From contig CAVUAF010000003.1 of assembly GCA_963739375.1 (NCBI GenBank), positions 62,001-126,000 of the forward strand: 64,000 nt of DNA, written 5' to 3'. The notes beneath the pieces are model-generated. The model saw only the letters and a list, made by a program, of their open reading frames with translations, had not been told where the DNA came from and searched no databases. This document shows, one piece after another, positions 1-11,921 of this stretch (position 1 is the stretch's first letter; each line of letters begins with the position of its first letter). This DNA is from CAVUAF01 sp963739375. Its GTDB lineage: Bacteria > Acidobacteriota > Terriglobia > Terriglobales > Acidobacteriaceae. The position numbers were made by a program, and so were the translations under genes.

Positions 1-1919
1 CGATCGCGCGCAGGCAGCCGCTCAAATCATGCAACGCCGATTGGACCGCTGCAACGTCGCGTTCTTTCGCCGCCTGCTCCAGCCGCGCGCCGACTTCGGT
101 AATCTCGGGCAGTCCATAGGACGTCCCCGTGCCTTTCAGGTTGTGGCCGATGGAGCGGATGACCTCGAAATCACCGCGCCCCAGCGCGGCCGCAATGGCC
201 ACGGGATGGCGCCGGATGTTGCCCACGTACCTCGCGCCTAGCTCCGCCATGTCGACGTCGGCGACCGGCGCCGCTGGCGCCACCGGCCGGGCGGGTCCCG
301 GTTCGTCCGCCGGGACGCGCACGTGCCGCAGGATAGCCTCTACCAGGGCGGTCTTGCGAATGGGCTTGGCCAGGTGCGCGTCGAAGCCGGCAGCATGGCT
401 CTTGTCAATCGCCTCGCGAAAGGCGTCGGCGGTGAGTGCCAGGATCGGCAAGCGTGCCCGCCCGCGCACCTGCTCGCCTTCGCGGAAGTGTGCCGTCGCG
501 GTATAGCCGTCCATCTCCGGCATGTGAACGTCCATAAGCACGAGATCGTAGGCGGTGTTGCGCAGGCGGTCCAGGGCGACCGCCCCATTCACTGCGAAGT
601 CGAGCGACCAGGGGAAATCCTTGAGATACGCGCGGATGAGGAAGCGATTGTCTTCGGAATCGTCAGCCACGAGGATGCGGAGCGGGCGGGCGGATGCAGC
701 GCTGGCCGCCACCGGCGACTCAGCGGCCGCGGCCTGCCCCGGCTCCGCCACTCCGAATTGCGCGGTGAAGTGGAACTGGCTGCCGGCGTCGACTTCGCTC
801 TCGACCCAGATGCGTCCGCCCATCGCCTCGACCAGGCGCTTGGTGATGGCCAGGCCGAGGCCGGTGCCGCCGTACTTGCGCGTGGTGGACGAATCGGCTT
901 GCGCGAAACGTTCGAATACCTGGTCAAGCTTGTCCGGCGCAATGCCGATGCCGGTATCCGCCACCGTGAACTGGAGCGCGTTCTCCCCGGCGCTCTCCGG
1001 AGCCCGCGCCACGCTCACCGTCAGCCGCCCTTTTTCGGTGAACTTCAACGCGTTGCCGAGCAGGTTGACGATGATCTGCCGCAGGCGCGTGGGATCGCCG
1101 TGCACCCAGCGGGGCATGTCTGGCGCGGTCTGCACGGCGACGTCCAGGCCCTTGCCCGCGGCCTTGGGGCGGACCAGTTCCGCGGCGCGTTCCACCACGT
1201 CCGCCAGGTCAAAATCGACCGCTTCCAGGGTCAACTGCCCCGCTTCCACCTTCGACAGGTCGAGAATGTCGTTGATCAGGTTCAGCAGGCTGCTGCCGGC
1301 GCGCTGGAACACCTCGACGTACTTGCGTTGCTCGGCAGCCAGCGGCGTCTCCGCCAGCAGGTCGGCCATACCCAGGATGGCGTTCAGCGGGGTGCGAATC
1401 TCGTGGCTCATCATGGCGAGAAACTCGCTTTTCGCCTGCGTGGCCGCCTGCACTTCGCGATTCAGGCGGGCGATGGTGTCGTTCTGGAGCGCCGTGTCAT
1501 GGGCGTACTGCAGCACCAGTTGGTGCTCGCGGTAGAGCGTGTCTGCCAGCTGGGTGACGAGGAACTGCTGCCCCGCGGCATGGAAAGCGCAGGCTTGCAG
1601 GTGGACTGGCGTGCCGTCGGGCTGGTCGTCCGTCCATAGGTCGGAGCAGGCAACCGCGCCCACTTCGCCGGCCCACGCGATCTCGGCGTCGGCCAGGAAA
1701 ACCTCGAGGCAGGGGAAAGCGCTCGGTGAGTGCAAAGGCGGCGCCCCGGCAGGCCTCCGGCGCCAGCCGCTCGAGCCAGGGCGGCGCGCTCCCCAGCAGC
1801 CGGAACTCGCCCTCGGCATGGATCCACACCGCCGCGCCCAGTGCGCCCAGCACCGTCGCCAGCAGCGCCTCGCGTTCGCTGGCGCTATCCGGTAAGGCGG
1901 GCTGAGGTTGCGGATTCAT
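1..1919 (-). CDS. Hybrid sensor histidine kinase with receiver and Hpt domains (3'-partial, one frameshift)
   Basis: The gene starts at ATG 1919 and runs off the left edge. After a short N-terminal sensor-like region come a HisKA box (MMSHEIRTPLNAILG, His codon 1403-1405), a HATPase domain with GTGLGLAI, a receiver domain (VADDSEDN near 650-670, phospho-acceptor in LVLMDVHMPEMDGY near 510-545) and a C-terminal Hpt motif (GHNLKGTGTSYG, about 120-150). This is a complete internal phosphorelay, His-Asp-His. No membrane segment is seen, so a cytoplasmic sensor is likely. One base too many in a C run near 1716-1719 breaks the frame between ALTERFP and LEVFLADAEIAW; this is probably a sequence error. 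It overlaps the GTPase gene by 35 bp and is last in the four-gene operon, which suggests co-regulation with it. Confidence 0.88.
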
Positions 1920-2418
1920 TCACGTCTTTCAGCATGGCGGCGGCGAGCCGCTGGAAGAATTCCTCCACCCGGTCCCCGGTTTTAGCGCTGGCCACCAGCC
2001 ACTCCCAGCCGCGCGTGCCCAGCGACTCCAGGTCCGCGTCCTTGATTTCCCACTGCTCGCGCACGTCGGCCTTGTTGACGACGCACACGAACGGTACCGC
2101 GCCCACGGCCTCGCTCACCCGCCGCTGCAAATCAATGGCGACCTCGAGGGTCGCGCGGCGCAAGCCGTCGGCCACCAGAATGTATCCCGAAGCGCCGCGC
2201 AGGTGGGCGGGCTTGATGGTGGTAAGGGCGTCCTCGCCCGCCAGGTCCCAGAGCACGAGCGTGACTTCGTCGTCAGCAACCCGGATGACCTTCTTATCGA
2301 TCTTCACCCCGACCGTGGTCTGGTATTTCTCCGAGTACAGGCTGTGGACGTAGCGCGCCACCAGACTCGTTTTGCCCACGCCGAACGCGCCCACCATGCA
2401 GATCTTTTTCTGGATCAT
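1885..2418 (-). CDS. Ras-like small GTPase
   Basis: A 177-residue single-domain small GTPase of the Ras/Rab type. The P-loop is GAFGVGKTS near residues 10-18, the switch II region reads WDLAGEDAL where eukaryotic Ras has WDTAGQE, the NKxD guanine-specificity motif is NKAD near residue 113, and an SAK box (VASAKTG) follows. Thr residues suited to switch I lie in the YQTTVGVK segment. No lipidation signal or membrane segment is visible. The start codon overlaps the stop of the OmpA-like gene in an ATGA, and its 3' end overlaps the hybrid kinase, so all are probably translated together. The GAP or GEF is unknown. It resembles MglA-like bacterial GTPases in size but lies beside neither mglB nor Roadblock genes here. 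Confidence 0.9.
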   Translation of the reverse strand: MIQKKICMVGAFGVGKTSLVARYVHSLYSEKYQTTVGVKIDKKVIRVADDEVTLVLWDLAGEDALTTIKPAHLRGASGYILVADGLRRATLEVAIDLQRRVSEAVGAVPFVCVVNKADVREQWEIKDADLESLGTRGWEWLVASAKTGDRVEEFFQRLAAAMLKDVNESATSARLTG

Positions 2419-3995
2419 GGCTGGCTTCGGGTGTAAGCCACGCGGAAGGTGACGCGGCGATTCAGCTCCACCAGGTACTCGCCACTGGGCAGCATGGGCT
2501 GAGTCGAGCCAACGCCCACCGCTTTCAGCACGTCCCGCTGCACCCCGCGGTCCACCAGACTCTGCACCACGGCTTCCGCCCGGGCCTGGCTGAGCAGCGC
2601 GTTCTTGTCCTCGGCGCCGGTGGGATCGGTGTGGCCCTGGATTTCCACGGTCACCGACTGTCCGGCGGCGGCGGCGTACTTCTGTAACCGCGCCACGGCT
2701 ACGGCCACGCCGTCAAGCTTGGCGGCCTGCTCGGCTTCCAGCTTGGCCGAGTTCAGCGTGAAGCGCACCACCTGGCGCTCGACTTCATCCTGCTGCTGCG
2801 ACGCAATCCGCGAAGCGGCAAACTTGGGATCGAGCGACACGTAGGGTTCCCAGCGCGCCGTGACTTTCGCCGGGTCGATGCGCGCCGCTGCCACCAGCTT
2901 CTCCGGGTCGACGGAAAGCGGGTCGCGCAGCCCGGTGAGCCGATACCCGCCGCCCGTTCGCTCGGCGCCGGTGAGCACGATTCCAGGCTCGGCGCGCAAG
3001 CTGCTGACCAGCACGTTCCAGCGCATCCGCTCGCGGATGGCCAAGCCCGCAAACAGCAAAATCAGGATCAGGGCGGCGGCGGTCGGGATCATCCACAGGC
3101 GCGAACGCCGCACCGGGGCCGTGCTTTGCTGACCCAGCAGGCACGCTTCCAGCAGCGGCTGGACACCTGCGACTTTGCTGGTATTGCCGTCGTACGTTGC
3201 CAGCTCCGTTCCCAACTCCTGGTGGATCCGTTCCAGCGTGCGTTGGAGCACGTTGCGCAACTCACCCGGCGGCGTGCCCGACACGGTCGCCGCCAGGTTC
3301 GCCAGGGGGCCATGTTGCAGCCACAACCGGTACCCCCCATGCTCGACCGTCTCCAATCCGTGTTCGGCGGAGCCGCGCAACGAGTCCTGCATGAAGTCCT
3401 GCACCGCGCTGAGCATGCCCGAGACCATGTCGGCATCCTGCAGCACCTGCTTGCGCTCCGCGTGAGCCAACAGCAGACTGCTTTCGCGATGAATCAGGAA
3501 AACCTGCTCCACCCGGTAATGCAGGTTGCGGGTCAGGGCAATCTCGCCGAAGGACTTTCCCGTGCGCAGCGCTTCGAGGCGCCAGACCATCCCTTGCCAG
3601 GAGAAGCTGTGCTCCAGGAGCTGGTTCAAGGATTCCAGCATGCCGCGCAGCGCGTGGGCCACGGCTTTGCGCACCGCTTCGCCGATGATCGGAAACAGGG
3701 TGTTCGCCAGCATGGCGGGATTGCGCGCCACCGAGATGCGGACCGCTTCCTCGACCAGCGGATTCAGGGTCTGTTGCAGTGCGCGGTCGCGCCGCGCCCG
3801 CAGCGCGATGGCCTCCGCCACGATCTGGCTAAGCTCTTCCGCGCGCAGGTCGGGATCGTCAAGGCGCTGCTTGAGTTCCTCCAGAGCAACCTGTTCGGGA
3901 CCGACCAGGAGCTGCCGCAGTTGGGCATAGGAAGCCTCTGGCCCGCCGTCGTCGCCGGCGCGCGCCTGCGGGCGAATTGAAGGCGCCATGCTCAT
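2415..3995 (-). CDS. OmpA-like peptidoglycan-binding membrane protein with large N-terminal cytoplasmic region
   Basis: A 526-residue protein. About 295 residues of mostly helical, soluble sequence come first, then one membrane segment near residues 298-318 (WMIPTAAALILILLFAGLAI), then a periplasmic part that ends in an OmpA-type domain (about 420-526) with the peptidoglycan-binding signature EIQGHTDPTGAEDKN and a final RRVTFRV. The N-terminal block is a plausible docking surface for the GTPase encoded 4 bp downstream, but that is inference. Start could be Met 3995 or Met 3989, two codons later. Neighbours are the coiled-coil gene just upstream (9-bp gap) and the GTPase downstream. The design recalls MotB-like anchoring to the cell wall without the MotB plug. 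Confidence 0.85.
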   Translation of the reverse strand: MSMAPSIRPQARAGDDGGPEASYAQLRQLLVGPEQVALEELKQRLDDPDLRAEELSQIVAEAIALRARRDRALQQTLNPLVEEAVRISVARNPAMLANTLFPIIGEAVRKAVAHALRGMLESLNQLLEHSFSWQGMVWRLEALRTGKSFGEIALTRNLHYRVEQVFLIHRESSLLLAHAERKQVLQDADMVSGMLSAVQDFMQDSLRGSAEHGLETVEHGGYRLWLQHGPLANLAATVSGTPPGELRNVLQRTLERIHQELGTELATYDGNTSKVAGVQPLLEACLLGQQSTAPVRRSRLWMIPTAAALILILLFAGLAIRERMRWNVLVSSLRAEPGIVLTGAERTGGGYRLTGLRDPLSVDPEKLVAAARIDPAKVTARWEPYVSLDPKFAASRIASQQQDEVERQVVRFTLNSAKLEAEQAAKLDGVAVAVARLQKYAAAAGQSVTVEIQGHTDPTGAEDKNALLSQARAEAVVQSLVDRGVQRDVLKAVGVGSTQPMLPSGEYLVELNRRVTFRVAYTRSQP

Positions 3996-4004
3996 GGGCG
4001 GGTT

Positions 4005-4619
4005 CTATCCGGCGGCCTTGGCGGACTTGGCGGGTTTGGCGGCCACCGCTTCTTCCTCGCTCAACTGCAACGCTACTTCGGTGAGCAGTCCGGCGAGTGC
4101 CGAGCGGTCCACCTTCTGGTCACGCAGCTCTTTGGCGCGGCGATCGATCAGCCCGGTGAGCGTCTCGCTGCGCTGCCGGATCTCTTCCGCCAGCTTGCGT
4201 GATTCCTGCATCAGTTCCTGGCGCAGGCCGCTCTGGCCTTCGGCAGTCTTGTTGTCGAGCGCCAGCAGCTTCTTGCTCAACTCGTCACCCGCCAGCTTGA
4301 GCTCGCGCGCCAGCCCCTTGAGCGCCTCGGTGCGTTCCTCACGCTCGGCCTTGAGGCGCGCCGCCAACGCTTCGCTCTCCTTGCGGAAAAAACCTTCCAG
4401 CGAGTCGAGCCGACGCCGGGTTATCTCCTTCTGCTCGGCGATTTCGCGCGCCAGCGATTCTTCCAGGCGCGCAAACCGCGTCTCGTAGGTCTTGATCTGG
4501 CTGCCGAACAGGATGTCGCGAATCTTGTCGACGCTCCCCGCGCCCTGATCGAGCCCCGCACTGATCTCTTGCACATTGTCCGGAGTGGACTTCCCCTTCA
4601 CTTCCTTGGTGTCGTTCAT
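4005..4619 (-). CDS. Coiled-coil protein of unknown function
   Basis: About 204 residues from ATG 4619 (an upstream in-frame Met at 4676 is possible but adds no conserved-looking sequence). The centre (residues about 35-175) is charged heptad-rich sequence, with runs such as FARLEESLAREIAEQKEITR and LAARLKAEREERTEALKG, predicting a long coiled coil. The C-terminus is Ala/Lys rich (AAKPAKSAKAAG). There is no signal peptide or membrane segment. It is the first gene of the coiled-coil, OmpA-like, GTPase, hybrid-kinase set, so it may be a scaffold or partner of those proteins. No family is recognised. Confidence 0.7.
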   Translation of the reverse strand: MNDTKEVKGKSTPDNVQEISAGLDQGAGSVDKIRDILFGSQIKTYETRFARLEESLAREIAEQKEITRRRLDSLEGFFRKESEALAARLKAEREERTEALKGLARELKLAGDELSKKLLALDNKTAEGQSGLRQELMQESRKLAEEIRQRSETLTGLIDRRAKELRDQKVDRSALAGLLTEVALQLSEEEAVAAKPAKSAKAAG

Positions 4620-5020
4620 GCGCTTTCTCTGCACTGGCCAGAATCCTTCCTCAGTGTGCGTTTGCGTAGAGTTCAATTGCTGTCAGCCTGGGTTGGAACG
4701 GAAAACCGGGAGACAGACGCGCAGCGGCGACCGGCCTGCTCGGCAGAAGGCATAGGCTGGGACCCCGCTGTAGCGTGCCCGACATGGTACTGGGGCAAGA
4801 CGCGCTAGGCAAGGGTGGGACGCTTGGCGGCCCGTCTTCCCGCCGGGTGAAGCCCCGGTTACCTGCGCCCGCGGGGGGGGTGACTCCGGGCATCTTGGCA
4901 ACCGCGGCGGGCCGGTCCACACTGCGCCCAGCTCTGCTTACACTGTTCCGCAATGCGGGCGTGGGCCACGGCCCATGCCCGCCCTTCCTTTTTTCCGGGT
5001 GAAACGCGGAGGAAAGACGG
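4620..5020. other. Intergenic gap, probable promoter region of the coiled-coil/OmpA/GTPase/kinase operon
   Basis: About 400 bp without a convincing gene. It holds a G8 homopolymer at about 4870-4877 and GC-rich inverted stretches. The promoter of the minus-strand operon must lie in the right-hand part of 4620-5020, but no strong -10/-35 pair was recognised. The short open frames here read as shadows. Confidence 0.4.
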
Positions 5021-5581
5021 CTACTCGCCCTTCTTCTTGTCGTCCTTCTTTTTCTTGGCGAAGTCGCGGTTTTGCTGCTCGAGAGCTTCCCGGGCGGAGT
5101 CGGCGCTCTGGCCGACGCTGTCGAGGGTGTCGTCGAGGACGAACTGATACTCGCGGGCCTCGCGCGCCAGTTTGGGTTCGGCTGCGACCTGTTCCTTGAT
5201 CCCGCGTAGTTTCAGCAGGAAATCTGCATCCGCTTCAACCAATTCTTTAAGTCCGGCGCGCGCGTCGTTCTTGTACCGCAAGTACTGCGCCACGTGGTCG
5301 TCGATCTCATCCACCAGGTTGCCGAAGTCTCCCAGCAGATTATGGAGCCGCGTCCCGCGCTCATCCAGGAAGCGCGGATCGCTGCGCACCTGCTCGATGG
5401 CCAGCATGCGGGCCCGCGCAAACTTCACGTAGAGCTTCAGGCACTGGTTCGGGTCGTCGGCGACCTCGCGGACCTGGTCGGTTTCCGCCTCGGTCAGCGG
5501 ATCGTGACGCCGGCCCTGCTGCGCCGGCAGCAGGCTCGCCAGCAACCCGAGGCCCAGCAGGACGCGGACAGCGCGGCTCAT
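5021..5581 (-). CDS. Secreted helical protein of unknown function
   Basis: A 186-residue protein with an N-terminal signal peptide (MSRAVRVLLGLGLLASLLPAQQ) and an all-helical, charged mature part. The C-terminus is a Lys/Asp tail (KKKKDDKKKGE). No family is recognised. It overlaps the upstream gene by an ATGA (5578-5581) and shares a similar size and composition with it, so the two may be diverged partners. They follow a periplasmic TPR gene, which suggests a periplasmic or envelope-associated complex. Confidence 0.7.
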   Translation of the reverse strand: MSRAVRVLLGLGLLASLLPAQQGRRHDPLTEAETDQVREVADDPNQCLKLYVKFARARMLAIEQVRSDPRFLDERGTRLHNLLGDFGNLVDEIDDHVAQYLRYKNDARAGLKELVEADADFLLKLRGIKEQVAAEPKLAREAREYQFVLDDTLDSVGQSADSAREALEQQNRDFAKKKKDDKKKGE

Positions 5582-6030
5582 GGTTTCTCTCTCTCCTTCT
5601 TGCTGAACATGCGGTCGAGCAGCTTCTGGCGCAGCTGTTCCAGCTTCTTGACCGCGGCGACCAGCGGCGGGCGGTCCTGGAAGTCGACGCTGTGGGCGAT
5701 CTCGTCGCAGCGGTGCTGCAGCTTGCGCAAATCGATCTCGGTTTCCTTCAGCCGCTTGCCGGAGTGCAGGGCAGCGTCGCTGGCCTGCTCGACGGCACCC
5801 AGCGCATCCTGGACCCGTTGCTGTGCGCGGTCGGCAGCCCCGGCAGTGAACCCCTGATCGGCAAGGTCCAGCTCCTGGCGCGCCAGGTCGATAAACAGGC
5901 GGACGCGCGCCCCACCGCTCGCCGCTTCCGCTTTCTGCTTCAGGATCGCCAGCGGGTCCGGCGGCTGCGCCACCGCCGCCAGCGCCAGCACCGGCAACCA
6001 GACTCCGAGAATGAGGAGGCGCTGTCGCAT
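5578..6030 (-). CDS. Small secreted helical protein of unknown function
   Basis: About 150 residues from ATG 6030, chosen because it puts a clean signal peptide (MRQRLLILGVWLPVLALAAVAQ) at the N-terminus and sits 3 bp beyond the stop of the TPR gene. The mature part is helical, with repeated LARQELDLADQG-like and LEQLRQKLLDRMF segments. It is translationally coupled to the next gene (ATGA overlap). No catalytic motif is visible, and no family is recognised. Confidence 0.68.
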   Translation of the reverse strand: MRQRLLILGVWLPVLALAAVAQPPDPLAILKQKAEAASGGARVRLFIDLARQELDLADQGFTAGAADRAQQRVQDALGAVEQASDAALHSGKRLKETEIDLRKLQHRCDEIAHSVDFQDRPPLVAAVKKLEQLRQKLLDRMFSKKEREKP

Positions 6031-6032
6031 AC

Positions 6033-7367
6033 CTATTTCTTGGGCTCGATCGCGATCAAGCGATGCCGCACCTGCCACTCCTGGTCGGGATTCTTGCCGT
6101 CCGACACCCGCAAGTACTGATGATAGTTCGCCGCCGCCTGCTTGTAGTTCCGCAGATGGTCGTAGGCGGTGGCGCGCAGGAAGTAGGTGGCGGGCGTCTC
6201 GGGCAGGAAGCGGGAGCGCGCATCCACCGCCTTCAGCGCCAGCTCGTAGTCTTTGTTTGCCGACGCTACCACGGCGAGGTTCCCGTAGGCCTGGGCAAAA
6301 TCGGATTTCAGCCGCACCGCGGCCAAGAGCTCCGGCTGGGCCTCTGCAAACTTGTGCTGGTCCATCAGGACAGTGCCGAGCGCGTAATGCAGCTCGGGGT
6401 TGCGCGCGTCGGCCTGCAAGAGCTGGCGATAGCGAGTCGCCGCCTCGTCGTAGTGGCCGGCGCCGGCATGCAGGCCCGCCAATTCGCGCAGGGCCACCGC
6501 GTCGTTACTGGCCGCGAGCGCGCTCTCCAGTTCGACGATCGCTTCCTCGGCCTTTCCCTCGGCGGCGAGCACGCGGCCGAGTTGTACGCGCGCCGCGCTG
6601 TATCCGGGATCGGCAGCCAGCAGCTGGCGCAATGCCGCCTCGGCCTCGGGCAGCTTCTTGGCGCGCGTGTAGACGTTCACCAGTCCCGCCAGCGCTTCTG
6701 TCGACTTGGGATCGAGTTCCGCGGCGCGCTTGAATTCGGCCTCGGCGGTCGTGAGATCGCCGCTCTTCTCGAGCGCCGCGGCGGTGGCGAGGTGCGCGGC
6801 GGCAACATTCGGCGTCAGGTCGGCGGCGTGCCGATAGGCGTCAGCCGCGGCCTTGGCGTCGCCGGGCTCGAGCAGTTGGCCGAGCGCGGTCCAGGCGCGG
6901 GCCAGCGACGTCGCCGCGTTCTGGGCCGGCTTGAGCGCGGTGGCGGTGCGCAGGAATTTCTCCGCTTCCGGCGAATTCTGCTGCGCCAGCAGCACCCCCA
7001 GGTTGAGGTTGGTCTCAAAGACGTCGGGCTTGATCTCCACCGACTTGCGGTACGCCACGATAGCGTCGGGCTTGCGGCCGGTAGCGCTATAGACGAAGCC
7101 GAGATCGAACCATGCGCGGTGGTCGCGCGGGTCGCGTCCCGTCGCTTCCACCAGCAGCTTCTCGGCCACCGTGAAGTCCTGCCGCGCAATGGCTTCTTCC
7201 GCCTGGTCGACGCTGTTCTGCGCCGCGCTTGCCGCCGTCGGCGCCGGCCGCGGTCGCGCCTTAGGCGCCGCTTGGCCGAAGCTGGCCAGCGCCAGAGCGC
7301 AACTCACCGCGGCCAGGACACAAATGATGTGTCGCCGCGTGCTCCGGACTGTTCCGTCGGCACTCAT
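6033..7367 (-). CDS. Periplasmic tetratricopeptide-repeat protein
   Basis: A 444-residue protein with an N-terminal hydrophobic segment (about residues 14-32, ending near SFGQA), a Pro/Ala linker, then about ten TPR units. Clear ones are DHRAWFDLGFVYSATGRKPDAI, TNLNLGVLLAQ and NPELHYALGTVLMDQHKFAEA. The final segment is PDQEWQVRHRLIAIEPKK. TPR arrays bind partner proteins; no enzyme domain is attached. It is the first gene of a three-gene secreted set with the two small helical proteins directly downstream (2-bp gap, then an ATGA). Confidence 0.85.
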   Translation of the reverse strand: MSADGTVRSTRRHIICVLAAVSCALALASFGQAAPKARPRPAPTAASAAQNSVDQAEEAIARQDFTVAEKLLVEATGRDPRDHRAWFDLGFVYSATGRKPDAIVAYRKSVEIKPDVFETNLNLGVLLAQQNSPEAEKFLRTATALKPAQNAATSLARAWTALGQLLEPGDAKAAADAYRHAADLTPNVAAAHLATAAALEKSGDLTTAEAEFKRAAELDPKSTEALAGLVNVYTRAKKLPEAEAALRQLLAADPGYSAARVQLGRVLAAEGKAEEAIVELESALAASNDAVALRELAGLHAGAGHYDEAATRYRQLLQADARNPELHYALGTVLMDQHKFAEAQPELLAAVRLKSDFAQAYGNLAVVASANKDYELALKAVDARSRFLPETPATYFLRATAYDHLRNYKQAAANYHQYLRVSDGKNPDQEWQVRHRLIAIEPKK

Positions 7368-7446
7368 GGATTCGGCAAAAGCGGGTCGCGACCCGGCCCG
7401 GGCTAGGTCCTCGACAAAAACCGCAGGGAGGATCCCCCTCTAAATT

Positions 7447-10400
<2,954 letters not shown>

Positions 10401-10434
10401 ACAGACGGGGCCGAAAAGGGACTCAAATCTATTG

Positions 10435-10440
10435 ATTATA
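10435..10440 (-). promoter_or_regulatory. Putative -10 box of uvrA
   Basis: On the minus strand this reads TATAAT, 34 bases upstream of the uvrA ATG. The -35 region is not clear. Several genes in this window have TATAAT or TAYAAT boxes at similar positions. Confidence 0.55.
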
Positions 10441-10507
10441 GCGAAAGGAGCGAAGCGACCGGTGGCGAGGCGGAGGATCTCGGGTCTGGTTTGTCCGGGC
10501 CGGTGCC

Positions 10508-10750
10508 TTAGTGCAATCGGAGTTCGTTTTCCTGGTCCCGCCTGCGGCCGTAGCGGAGGCCCATCAGAACCAGGCCCGCCATCATGGAAACCGGCGGCAC
10601 CAGCAGCAGCAGGACGCCGCGCGTGATGGCACGCTGTCCCTTTTGCGACGCCGCCGAGGCCGAGGTATAGCACATGACGCAGCCCTGGCCGAACGCCGGA
10701 GCCGCGCTCAGCGTGAGCAGAAACACGAGGCTGGCCAGGCGAAGCTTCAT
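10508..10750 (-). CDS. Small secreted or membrane protein with CxxC motif, end of the oxidase operon
   Basis: About 80 residues from ATG 10750. A signal-type hydrophobic segment (LASLVFLLTLSAAPAFG) is followed directly by GCVMCYTSASAA, a CxxC pair, then a second membrane helix (GVLLLLVPPVSMMAGLVLMG) and a basic tail. The cysteines would face the periplasm, as in thiol or copper-handling proteins of oxidase assembly, but this is inference from context. The start overlaps the stop of the subunit IV gene by 4 bp (10747-10750), placing it last in the cytochrome oxidase operon. Confidence 0.7.
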   Translation of the reverse strand: MKLRLASLVFLLTLSAAPAFGQGCVMCYTSASAASQKGQRAITRGVLLLLVPPVSMMAGLVLMGLRYGRRRDQENELRLH

Positions 10751-11103
10751 TTCGCCACCGGTTGCTGCACTGCCGACGGCGCTCCAAGATGGAGGATGCG
10801 CACCGCGTCGGGGAAGAAGACCGCCATCAGCACCAGGCACATCACCAGCGACGCCATCAGCACGAAGCGCATTGGCGGGTATTCAAACTTCAAGTGCATG
10901 AAGTAGCCGATGATCAGCGCCGACTTCACCACCGAGAGTGCCATCAGCACGGTCAACATCTTGCCGGGCGAAAAAAACTGCTCGTAGGCGAGCATGACCT
11001 CGACCGCGGTCAGCGCCAGCAGGCTGATCCATACCCAGTAGAACTGCGCGTTGCTGCGGTGCGCGTGTGCTTCGGAAACCTGGTCCATGGTCGCGTGGGT
11101 CAC
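10747..11103 (-). CDS. Cytochrome c oxidase subunit IV
   Basis: A 118-residue protein with three membrane helices (about 22-42, 50-70 and 79-99), the size and topology of subunit IV of caa3/bo3-type oxidases (CtaF/CyoD/COX4 bacterial family). The segment KSALIIGYFMHLKFE in helix 2 is characteristic. It stabilises the oxidase and has no cofactor. It lies between the second subunit III gene and the small Cys protein on the same strand. Confidence 0.88.
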   Translation of the reverse strand: MTHATMDQVSEAHAHRSNAQFYWVWISLLALTAVEVMLAYEQFFSPGKMLTVLMALSVVKSALIIGYFMHLKFEYPPMRFVLMASLVMCLVLMAVFFPDAVRILHLGAPSAVQQPVAK

Positions 11104-11113
11104 GGTTGGTTCC

Positions 11114-11917
11114 TCACAGGATTTTGGTGGACATCAGGTACACCAGCGGGAAGATGAACATCCACACCAGGTCGACAAAGTGCCAGTACAGCCCGGCCAC
11201 CTCGACGTCGTGGTCGTTGTAGTCCCGCGGTTTCAGGAACAGGATGGCGGCGCAGACCACGGCCGCCACCAGCAGCACGTGCGCCCCGTAGTGGAACGGG
11301 CTCCACGCCGGCGTCGCCAGCCAGGCCACCAGCCACAGCCCCACCAGGATCGGCAGGAACTTTTTGCGCAGCGCGACCACGCCTAAGTAAATGATCCCGA
11401 TGGTCACGTGCAGCATGTGCATGCCGGTCAGGGTAAAGAAGGTGCCGGCAAACTGCGGCACCTGGCGCGTGATCTGCGAGAACTCGCTCCCCGCCTCGCC
11501 GCCGGGTGCGCCGGCAAACGGCGCCAGGCGCAGTCCTTCCTGAATCAGGCCATGCCACTCCCAGCCGTGCAGCACCACAAACCCGGTGCCACACAGCATG
11601 GTCGCCAGCAGCCACCACGTCGTCCACTTGCGGTCGTTGCGGCTGGCCGCAGCCACGCCCAGCACCATGGTCAGCGAGCTGGTGAGCAGAAAGAATGTCA
11701 TGATGCTGGCGCGGATGATGCTCTCCTTGTGAAAGGGAGTCGGCCACATCGGGATGGACAGGCGGCCGTAGCTGTAGGCGAACAGCAGCGCTCCGAAGGT
11801 CAGCGAGTCGGAGAGCAAGAACAGCCACATCCCGATTTTCTTCGAATACGTCCGGAACAGCGACGGCTCGTAAACCTCGCCGTGAAACGAAACCGGAACG
11901 TTGGTCGCAGTGGTCAT
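11114..11917 (-). CDS. Cytochrome c oxidase subunit III (second copy)
   Basis: About 267 residues from ATG 11917 (MTTATNVPVSF); an upstream extension is unlikely because it runs into the preceding gene. Helices typical of subunit III are present with IGMWLFLLSDSLTFGALLFAYSYG, a TGMHMLHVTIGIIYLG helix and a final VAGLYWHFVDLVWMFIFPLVYL, the hallmark of the family. It is the second of two adjacent subunit III genes, and the two differ clearly in sequence. This one has the longer, 7-helix CyoC-like form. Confidence 0.9.
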   Translation of the reverse strand: MTTATNVPVSFHGEVYEPSLFRTYSKKIGMWLFLLSDSLTFGALLFAYSYGRLSIPMWPTPFHKESIIRASIMTFFLLTSSLTMVLGVAAASRNDRKWTTWWLLATMLCGTGFVVLHGWEWHGLIQEGLRLAPFAGAPGGEAGSEFSQITRQVPQFAGTFFTLTGMHMLHVTIGIIYLGVVALRKKFLPILVGLWLVAWLATPAWSPFHYGAHVLLVAAVVCAAILFLKPRDYNDHDVEVAGLYWHFVDLVWMFIFPLVYLMSTKIL

Positions 11918-11921
11918 GAAA

